NCBI GenBank assembly: GCA_040265115.1
Contig: JBDQGZ010000037.1
Location: forward strand, 1 to 14,651
Length of the DNA stretch: 14,651 bases
Direction: 5' to 3'
Origin: M55B157 sp040265115
GTDB taxonomy: Bacteria > Actinomycetota > Actinomycetes > S36-B12
The position numbers and the translations under genes were made by a program. Below, in pieces: positions 1 to 6,083 of the stretch; positions within the stretch are counted from its first letter, which is position 1, and the number at the start of each line of letters is the position of its first letter. The notes below the pieces were generated by a model, which was not told where the DNA came from, made no database searches, and saw only the letters and a program-made list of their open reading frames with translations.

Positions 1-112
1 GAGGGAGCTCGTCCTCGTCAGAAATTGCGTCCGACACCATCTCCATGGTCACTAGGGCAGCCTCAGGATCATCGCTGAAGCGAGGAAAGGGGGATTCAGG
101 ATTGTGAGCCAC
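1..112 (-). CDS. N-terminus of an unrecognised protein, cut by the left edge
   Basis: An open frame reads from a GTG start at 112 down to the window edge, giving 37 residues that begin (M)AHNPESPFPRF and continue acidic (ISDEDELP near the edge). An AGGA Shine-Dalgarno-like sequence lies 7 bases upstream on the minus strand (complement of 120-123), which supports this start over the internal ATG at 46. The gene is divergent from the ABC-F gene, with only 14 to 23 bases between the two starts, so any promoters must overlap the opposite gene's 5' end. The visible part is hydrophilic and has no signal peptide. I do not recognise the family. The frame is short, so it could still be fortuitous. Confidence 0.45.
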   Translation of the reverse strand, partial: MAHNPESPFPRFSDDPEAALVTMEMVSDAISDEDELP

Positions 113-122
113 CCCGAGATCC

Positions 123-128
123 TACGAT
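123..128 (+). promoter_or_regulatory. candidate -10 element (TACGAT) for the ABC-F operon
   Basis: TACGAT ends seven bases before the ATG at 136. A transcript starting at that ATG would be leaderless, a common arrangement in Actinobacteria. The alternative ATG at 127 lies inside the hexamer, so both cannot hold. There is no good -35 (a TTGTGA at 102-107 has a short spacer of 15). This is inference from spacing only. Confidence 0.3.
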
Positions 129-1935
129 GGCGGCGATGTCAGCGCCTCCGGTCAACCTCGTCAGCGTCGAAGGCGCCACCATCACCTATGGCGAACGGGC
201 GATCCTCGACGCGGTGTCGCTCGGGGTGAATGTGGGTGACCGCATCGGCGTCGTAGGACGCAACGGCGGCGGAAAGTCGACCCTCCTCGGGGTTCTCGCC
301 GGGACACGAGAGATCGATGCCGGGCGAGTGACTCGGGCGAATGGCATCTCCGTCGGCTTCGTCGGCCAAGCCCCCGAGTCGTTGCCGGGGGTAACGATTC
401 GGCACCGGGTGGTCGGTGAGGTGCCGGACCATGCCTGGGCCTCGGATGCGGGTATCCGCGACATTCTCACGGGACTTCTCGGCGGATTCCACGACGAACT
501 GCTCGACCGCGATCTCTCGGAACTCTCGGGAGGTGAACGTCAACGTGTAGAACTCGCTGCGGTGTTGATCGACGGTCCCGACGTCGTGATCTTGGACGAG
601 CCCACGAATCACCTCGATATCGAAGGAGTGGCCTGGCTCGCTGATCACCTGAAGAGCCTTCGGGACCGCGCATATGTCGTGGTGACTCACGATCGCTGGT
701 TCCTCGACGAGGTGAGCACCGACACCTGGGAGGTGGTGCGAGGACAGGTCGAGTCTTATGAGGGTGGCTACTCCGCCTATGTACTCGCCAAGGCGGAGCG
801 CTCCCGTCAGGCGCAGGCGGAGGAGGCGCGTCGGTCGAATCTGCTGCGCAAAGAACTGGCCTGGCTTCGCCGCGGCCCGCCGGCGCGGACCACCAAGCCG
901 AAGTTCCGAGTCGCCGCGGCCAATGAACTCATCAGCCGCGAACCACCGCCTCGTGACGACATCGAGTTGATGAAGTTCGCGGGATCCCGCCTCGGAAAGC
1001 GTGTCTTCGAACTGGAGGACGTTTCCCTTCGGATCGCAGATCGCACCCTGGTCGATCACCTCACCTGGAATATCGGTCCTGGGGATCGAGTGGGAGTCCT
1101 CGGCCCGAATGGTGCGGGCAAGTCGACGCTGTTGAACGCGATACTCGGTGAACGCGAACTCGATGATGGGCGGATCCGGACGGGAACCACCGTGAAGCCA
1201 GTCCTGCTTTCGCAGCGACTCGATGAACTACCCGGTGAGGATCGAGTCCTGCAGTCTGTCGAGCGGGTCGCCCAATACGTCGATCTCGGCAAGGCCGGGG
1301 AGATCAGTGCGTCCCAGCTGTGTGAGCGACTGGGATTCAGCGGCGGTGCTCAATGGACTCCGATCAAGGACCTATCGGGCGGTGAACGTCGTCGCCTACA
1401 ACTGACCCGTGTCCTCATGTCCGGGCCGAATGTCCTCATGCTGGACGAGCCGACTAACGACTTCGACGTTGAGACGCTCGCCGCACTCGAGGACCTCCTC
1501 GACGGTTTCGCCGGGACGCTCCTCGTGGTGTCGCATGATCGCTACTTCCTGGAGCGCGTGTGCACCACCTATCGAGCCGTCCTCGGTGATGGCCGAGTGC
1601 GCGACCTACCTGGGGGAGTCGATGAATATCTGCAACTTCGCCAGCGGGTGTCTCTCGCATCGACGATGGAAACTGCGCCGAAACGCGATGAGACGCAGAA
1701 GCCGGCCCTCAGCGGCGGGGAACGTCGGGAACTTTCGAAGCAACTGGCCTCACTCGAGCGGCGCATCGCGAAACGCCAGGGTGAGGCCGAGGAGTTGCAC
1801 GCTTCATTGGTCGAGCATGCGACACAACCAGAGCGGTTGCTCACTGACACGGCTGCCCTGCGCGAGGTTGAAGCTGCGATCACGGAATTGGAAGAAGAGT
1901 GGCTGGGTGTGGCCGAACGCCTTGAGCAGTCATGA
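127..1935 (+). CDS. ABC-F family ATPase (Uup-like), soluble, two ATPase domains
   Basis: This is a 602-residue twin ATP-binding protein without membrane segments. ABC-F proteins act at the ribosome; Uup/EttA types are housekeeping translation factors and other members give ribosome-antibiotic resistance. Domain 1 has Walker A at 44-52 (GRNGGGKST), LSGGE at 133-137, Walker B ILDEP at 155-159 and H-loop His188. The inter-domain linker (about 218-275) carries the charged GPPARTTKPKFR segment seen in Uup-like proteins. Domain 2 has Walker A at 326-334 (GPNGAGKST), LSGGE at 416-420, Walker B LDEP at 439-442 and His470. A coiled coil fills about 535-600, as in Uup. An extra LSGGER occurs at 528-533. 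The start is unresolved: ATG 127 has only a weak GAG upstream, while ATG 136 (599 residues) fits a leaderless promoter and places the conserved NLVSVEG closer to the start. The stop overlaps the next gene by ATGA. Confidence 0.93.
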   Translation: MAAMSAPPVNLVSVEGATITYGERAILDAVSLGVNVGDRIGVVGRNGGGKSTLLGVLAGTREIDAGRVTRANGISVGFVGQAPESLPGVTIRHRVVGEVPDHAWASDAGIRDILTGLLGGFHDELLDRDLSELSGGERQRVELAAVLIDGPDVVILDEPTNHLDIEGVAWLADHLKSLRDRAYVVVTHDRWFLDEVSTDTWEVVRGQVESYEGGYSAYVLAKAERSRQAQAEEARRSNLLRKELAWLRRGPPARTTKPKFRVAAANELISREPPPRDDIELMKFAGSRLGKRVFELEDVSLRIADRTLVDHLTWNIGPGDRVGVLGPNGAGKSTLLNAILGERELDDGRIRTGTTVKPVLLSQRLDELPGEDRVLQSVERVAQYVDLGKAGEISASQLCERLGFSGGAQWTPIKDLSGGERRRLQLTRVLMSGPNVLMLDEPTNDFDVETLAALEDLLDGFAGTLLVVSHDRYFLERVCTTYRAVLGDGRVRDLPGGVDEYLQLRQRVSLASTMETAPKRDETQKPALSGGERRELSKQLASLERRIAKRQGEAEELHASLVEHATQPERLLTDTAALREVEAAITELEEEWLGVAERLEQS

Positions 1936-2663
1936 TCACCCGGTTCGCACCGACTCCCAGCGGATTCCTGCATCTGGGAAATGCCGTGCATGCCCGCCTT
2001 CTCACGATCCTTGCAGAAGAGCACGGCTGGTCGATCCGACTACGGATCGATGATCTCGATCCAGACCGTATCCGACCCGAATACGTCGCGGACATCCTCC
2101 ATCTCGTGGAATGGCTGGACATGCCGATCGATGGTGACGTGTGGCGGCAGAGCGAGCACATGGATGATTACGTCCAAGCCCGTGATCAGCTGAATGACAG
2201 CGGTGCCTATGTCTGTGCTTGCTCACGATCGGATTGGGCTGAGCATGATGGCCCCGGCTGCCCTCGTGGATGCTCTGGGATGGATCTCATCTCCGGCCGG
2301 ACAGCCCTGCGTATCCCCACCGAGGCGGATGACATCGTGGTGTGGCGGCGTGAGGGCATCCCTGCCTACCACCTGGCCAGCATCGTCGATGACGATCTCA
2401 TGGGCGTCACCCGCATCCTTCGAGGCGAGGATCTGCTCGCAAGTACGAAGACTCAACGGCATCTGAGCGCCCTGCTGCCCGAGAATGGATTCACGGACAT
2501 TGAGGTCGTCCACCATCCCTTGGTGACGTCAGTGCGTGGAGAGAAACTCTCCAAGAGCGCTGGAGCCCAGGCTCAGCCCCTGGAACGCACTCCAGAGATT
2601 CGCGATGAGATTGAGCGGGGCGCAGAACAGATGCGGGAGGCGCTCACTAACCTTCGCCCATGA
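1932..2663 (+). CDS. Glutamyl-tRNA-synthetase-like protein (GluQ-type, no anticodon-binding domain)
   Basis: This 243-residue class I aminoacyl-tRNA synthetase catalytic core starts at the ATGA overlap with the ABC-F gene. It has the adenylate-forming motifs: FAPTPSGFLHLGN (residues 5-17, HIGH equivalent) and EKLSKS (KMSKS equivalent) near the C-terminus, plus VVWRR and the GRTALRI strand typical of glutamate enzymes. Cys95, Cys97, Cys110 and Cys114 form a likely zinc site in the GluQ position. It stops after the catalytic core, so it lacks the anticodon-binding half of full GluRS (roughly 470 residues or more). The E. coli relative, GluQ, attaches glutamate to queuosine-34 of tRNA-Asp. Whether this actinobacterial branch does so is not known to me. 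The usual acidic motif (R-I-E-D-T/I-D) reads RIDDLD here at 38-43. It is translationally coupled to both neighbours, and no queuosine gene is visible in the window. Confidence 0.85.
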   Translation: MITRFAPTPSGFLHLGNAVHARLLTILAEEHGWSIRLRIDDLDPDRIRPEYVADILHLVEWLDMPIDGDVWRQSEHMDDYVQARDQLNDSGAYVCACSRSDWAEHDGPGCPRGCSGMDLISGRTALRIPTEADDIVVWRREGIPAYHLASIVDDDLMGVTRILRGEDLLASTKTQRHLSALLPENGFTDIEVVHHPLVTSVRGEKLSKSAGAQAQPLERTPEIRDEIERGAEQMREALTNLRP

Positions 2664-3847
2664 CGTCCTCATCAGCGGTCCCTCGCCGGGATCGTCGAAC
2701 CTGGGTGTCCTATGCCCAGATGGGCGCGTACGGCTTCTTCGTCTATGCCCTAGGTGCGTCGACGATCCTGTTGCGAGACGAACAGGGAACCTCCCGAACA
2801 GTATCGGGACTGCATGCCAGCGGGTGGGCCCTCGGCATCGTGATCATGTCCTTCCTCAGTCCGCGGATCAGCGCCCGTTTAGGGCGTGGCCGAGCGATGC
2901 GCTGGGGATCGATCCTCATGATGATCGGCATCCTCGGCTATACCAGTGGGCTGCCCGTCATCGTGACGATCTCGTCGGTAGTCGTCGCTGGGTGCGGAGG
3001 CGCGCTGATGGTCGCTGGGTTGAGCGCCTTCCTCGGTGAGCAGCAGGGCGCCGCGTCACCCGCGGCCCTGTCGGAGGCGAACGCCTTAGGGGCAATTGCT
3101 GGATTGCTCGGCGCGGTGGGTGTCGGTGTCGGCGTTGCATTGACCTGGGGCTGGCGCCCCGCCTTCTGGCTTCTCATCGCGGTGCTCGTCGGAGTTGAGG
3201 TGTGGCGAGGGGCACGGGTGAGCTCATACGACCTCGGTGAGATTGCCGGGGTCGCTGGGCGCTGGCGCGATCTTCCACGGCTCTTCTGGTGGTGCTGCCT
3301 GGTCGTGCTCCCCGCAGCGGGCATCGAATACTGCATGGCGCTGTGGACCGCTGATCTGCTTCGCGAACAGGGCGGACTCGGGGAAGGCGCCGCCTCGGCT
3401 GCTCTCGGCATCGTCGTTGCCGGGCTCATCGCGGGTCGACTCATCGGGGGACGCCTCGCTCAGCGTCGGAATCCCGAGACGATCCTCATGGTTGCATTCG
3501 CGCTTTCCGGTGTTGCTTTCCTGATCGCATGGGCCACGTCGATTCTCGTGATCATGGTGATCTTCCTATTTCTCACCGGTGCGGGAGTCGGTTTGCACTG
3601 GCCGCTAGCTATTGCCCGAGCGATTCGGTGCGTTCCGCATTTCGCCGATCTCGCCTCCGCCGTCGGACTGCTCTGCGCAGGGCTCGCCATCATGACGGCA
3701 CCCTTCGCGCTCGGGGCTCTCGCGGATGTGTCCGGCCTGCGAGTGGCCTTTCTCTTCGTCCCCGTGCTTGCCCTGATCGGAGTGCTCGTCGTCTGGCGGC
3801 GCCCGGTCCTGATGACGCCTCACTCAGCGGTCGACGTCCGCTCCTAG
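2660..3847 (+). CDS. Major facilitator superfamily (MFS) transporter
   Basis: This is a 395-residue polytopic membrane protein with about twelve hydrophobic segments in two halves. The cytoplasmic loop between helices 2 and 3 carries a motif-A-like sequence SARLGRGRAMRWG (about 71-83), repeated in the second half as GGRLAQRRNPE; a soluble, arginine-rich central loop separates the halves. The fold implies proton-coupled transport or facilitated diffusion of a small solute, but the sequence does not show the substrate. The first helix follows a short basic N-terminus (VPRRDRR), placing it inside the cell. The start codon overlaps the stop of the synthetase-like gene by ATGA, so it is the third gene of the operon. 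It converges on the AI-2E family gene with only 11 bases between stops, and I see no hairpin terminator there. Confidence 0.88.
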   Translation: MTSSSAVPRRDRRTWVSYAQMGAYGFFVYALGASTILLRDEQGTSRTVSGLHASGWALGIVIMSFLSPRISARLGRGRAMRWGSILMMIGILGYTSGLPVIVTISSVVVAGCGGALMVAGLSAFLGEQQGAASPAALSEANALGAIAGLLGAVGVGVGVALTWGWRPAFWLLIAVLVGVEVWRGARVSSYDLGEIAGVAGRWRDLPRLFWWCCLVVLPAAGIEYCMALWTADLLREQGGLGEGAASAALGIVVAGLIAGRLIGGRLAQRRNPETILMVAFALSGVAFLIAWATSILVIMVIFLFLTGAGVGLHWPLAIARAIRCVPHFADLASAVGLLCAGLAIMTAPFALGALADVSGLRVAFLFVPVLALIGVLVVWRRPVLMTPHSAVDVRS

Positions 3848-3858
3848 TACCGAAGAGT

Positions 3859-4962
3859 TCACTCCTCCTGGGTCGATTCGACGACGGCATCGGTATCGAG
3901 CTCCTCGATCAGTTCGTGCCGTTTCACATAAAGTCCAATGAGCGTGATCACCATGGCGACCACCGGGATAGCGAGCAGCGCTCCCGCGACGCCGAACAGT
4001 GCAGCGCCGAGTAGGACAGACACGAACGCCACAGCCGGGTTTACGTCCACGGCTCGCGCGGAGATCCGCGGTTCGATCGTGAGGTTTTCCACCTGCTGAT
4101 ACAGAAGGGCCCAGGCAAGGACGATGACACCTAGCCACGGATTGCCGCTCAGCAATCCGACGATAACCGGCAAGATGATGGCGATGTAGGTGCCGATCAT
4201 CGGGACGAACTGCGCGACGACCCCGGTCCAGATCGCCATGGGGAGCCAATAGGGCAATCCGACAGCGAAGAAGACGATGCCGCTGGTGACGGAGTTGATG
4301 GTGGCGAGGATCGCTCGTGCTGCGACGTATCGACCCACTTTCTCTGCGGTGATGTCCCAGACATTGGAGAAGACCCGCTGGGACTGCTCGGGGAAGAGGG
4401 ACGCGATCCACCGACGCAGCCGTGGACCATCGGCGCTGATGTAGAAGGCGATCAGTCCGAAGGTGAACAGTCCGAAGAAGCTACCGAGCACCGAGGCAGC
4501 GACACCGAGGATGCCCTCGGCAATTCGGAGCGCAAAGTTGCGCAGGTTCTCGTCGGTGAAGTCAATCTGGGCAAGAAGCTCCGAAGCGCTATAGGTCGTC
4601 CCGAACGTGGAGTTAAACCAATCGACGACTCGGCCGAAGAGGTCCGGGAGAGCTCGGACGATGGACACCAACTGGTCGATGAGCAACTGGCCGAAAGCGA
4701 AGAGGAAGATCGCGATGAGTGCGGCGAGTCCTCCCATCATGATCAAGGTTGCGAGACCTCGGGACATGTGTCGGCTCAGCCTCTCGACCCCTGGGGCGAT
4801 CGCGAGGGCAAAGAACCACGCCATGAGAACGATGAAGATGACCCCTCCGCCGTCGTCGAGCAGGAACTGCGCCAGGAGACCGATGGCGACAATGGCGAGG
4901 GCAATGAATCCGATGCGCCAGAGCGTTCGGTTTTCCACCGTCCAGGTTCGAGTCTCGTTCAT
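3859..4962 (-). CDS. AI-2E family transporter (UPF0118/TqsA-PerM type membrane protein)
   Basis: This is a 367-residue integral membrane protein. The family signature is clear at about 290-336: QVENLTIEPRI, then a LLGAALFGVAGALLAIPVVA segment, preceded by the PMIGTYIAIILP helix. Family members include the autoinducer-2 exporter TqsA and sodium/proton antiporters, so the substrate cannot be told from sequence. A hydrophilic region of about 100 residues between the N-terminal and C-terminal helix groups (around 100-210) is also typical. The ATG at 4962 has an AGGA Shine-Dalgarno seven bases upstream. It is the last gene of a minus-strand operon, 8 bases after the small DUF5302-like gene. The C-terminus is acidic. 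Confidence 0.9.
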   Translation of the reverse strand: MNETRTWTVENRTLWRIGFIALAIVAIGLLAQFLLDDGGGVIFIVLMAWFFALAIAPGVERLSRHMSRGLATLIMMGGLAALIAIFLFAFGQLLIDQLVSIVRALPDLFGRVVDWFNSTFGTTYSASELLAQIDFTDENLRNFALRIAEGILGVAASVLGSFFGLFTFGLIAFYISADGPRLRRWIASLFPEQSQRVFSNVWDITAEKVGRYVAARAILATINSVTSGIVFFAVGLPYWLPMAIWTGVVAQFVPMIGTYIAIILPVIVGLLSGNPWLGVIVLAWALLYQQVENLTIEPRISARAVDVNPAVAFVSVLLGAALFGVAGALLAIPVVAMVITLIGLYVKRHELIEELDTDAVVESTQEE

Positions 4963-4970
4963 CTGTCGTC

Positions 4971-5153
4971 CTAACCGCTCTTGCGCCGGAACTCGCGCTT
5001 TCCGCCTGCCTTCGCCGAAGAGCCCTTCGTACCGCCTGAATCCCCGCCGCCCTCTGCACCGCGATGGCCGCCTCGGGCCTTCTTTGCCTCGAGAGCCTGG
5101 CGGAACTTTTCACGGGAGTCGTCTGACTCCACCCTGTTGCCTTCGGTTGTCAT
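4971..5153 (-). CDS. Small DUF5302-like protein of unknown function
   Basis: This 60-residue, highly charged and glycine-rich protein starts MTTEGNRVESDDSREKFRQA and ends KREFRRKSG. The short N-terminal helix (REKFRQALEAKKA), the Gly/Ser/His-rich middle and the arginine-lysine tail ending in RRKSG match what I recall of the actinobacterial DUF5302 family, whose function is unknown. It has no membrane segment and is probably largely disordered. It sits between the DUF2127 gene (12 bases upstream) and the AI-2E transporter (8 bases downstream) on the same strand, so it is almost certainly co-transcribed. The tight spacing and family resemblance argue that it is a real gene despite its size. Confidence 0.72.
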   Translation of the reverse strand: MTTEGNRVESDDSREKFRQALEAKKARGGHRGAEGGGDSGGTKGSSAKAGGKREFRRKSG

Positions 5154-5165
5154 GTCCGCAGTCTG

Positions 5166-5939
5166 TCAAACCTGGGGTTCGGAGGGGATCATTGCGGCTC
5201 GTTCGACGGAGATAAGGGATGCCTCCTCATTCTCGGCTTCTGCCGCAGCTTTCCCTCCGCGGACACCGAAGAGCCGCTTCGCCCAGATGAGCCAAACGAC
5301 GGCAGCGAGGTTAATGACGAAGATGACGACCTTGAATGTGGTGATGCCCAGAATGAGTTCGCGGATCTCGATGGGGATGAACACGCTGGTGGCGATCACC
5401 GATAGGTACTCACCCCACCTCTTCGATAGCCATAGGCCGACCGCTTCCGTCAGTTTCACCACACCGAGCAGGGCGATTCCGATCCCGATGATCCCGTAGG
5501 AGTCCGGGCTGATGTTGGCGATCTCATCGATCATGCGGGCTATCCAGGAATTCTCGATATTCCACCCGATGCGTTCCGCTGCAGGTACGAGGAGCGGGAG
5601 TTCCTCCTTAAGTGCCTGGACAACGCTGGGAACCCGTGACTGCAATCCGAAGAGGGTGAGACCGATGGTGAGCTCACCGAGACCCTCGAGAGAGCGCAGC
5701 ACCGCGAGCAGCCGCAGGATGATGAGCTGACGAAGAGCGCGTCCGCGAGGTGGGGTTGGAGCGAGGTCAGCCGGGCCATGGCTGTGTGGTTCACCGGGTA
5801 CGTAGGTGCCGCAGCGCAGGCAGCGCCATACCACTCCTGCGGGTGCCTCCGCCTGGAGTCGCTCGGCGAGCGTGGGCTCGTCCGGGGCGTAGGTGATGTG
5901 GCCGCGTAGTCCGCACCACAGGGTGGAGTAATCCAGCAT
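5166..5939 (-). CDS. DUF2127 membrane protein with N-terminal zinc-ribbon-like motif
   Basis: The protein is 257 residues from the ATG at 5939. An open frame continues upstream to 6410, but that part overlaps the divergent molybdoenzyme antisense and has no membrane-protein or family character, so the shorter start is preferred. The N-terminus has Cys9, His14, Cys40 and Cys43 (WCGLRGH, then WRCLRCGTY), a possible Cys/His zinc site on the cytoplasmic side. A proline-rich linker (about 50-68) follows, then about four hydrophobic segments (near 72-98, 147-170, 178-198, 202-221) with the DUF2127 pattern, including the KRWGEYLSVIATSVFIPIEI segment. The C-terminus is soluble and acidic. Its function is unknown. 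It heads the operon with the DUF5302-like and AI-2E genes. No strong Shine-Dalgarno precedes the start. Confidence 0.82.
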   Translation of the reverse strand: MLDYSTLWCGLRGHITYAPDEPTLAERLQAEAPAGVVWRCLRCGTYVPGEPHSHGPADLAPTPPRGRALRQLIILRLLAVLRSLEGLGELTIGLTLFGLQSRVPSVVQALKEELPLLVPAAERIGWNIENSWIARMIDEIANISPDSYGIIGIGIALLGVVKLTEAVGLWLSKRWGEYLSVIATSVFIPIEIRELILGITTFKVVIFVINLAAVVWLIWAKRLFGVRGGKAAAEAENEEASLISVERAAMIPSEPQV

Positions 5940-6083
5940 GGTGTCTGCTAGCGGGGGAGAGCGACAGTCATGCGATGCAGGTGACGGTGCATGGGGACAG
6001 ACTGCCAGGAAACCGTGGCGGAGTGCAGCCTCAATGTCGCCTTCTCCTTGGCGCGAGGGCGATATCGCTGCCAGAGTGGGGGT

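Noticed and set aside
139..1059. Long 306-residue open frame antisense to the ABC-F gene
   Set aside because: It is wholly inside a gene with intact ABC motifs and has no recognisable domain; such shadows are common in GC-rich DNA.
6059..6068. Perfect 10-base palindrome GCGATATCGC upstream of the molybdoenzyme start as an operator
   Set aside because: It is short, not tied to a recognisable promoter, and no related copy was seen elsewhere; chance is likely.
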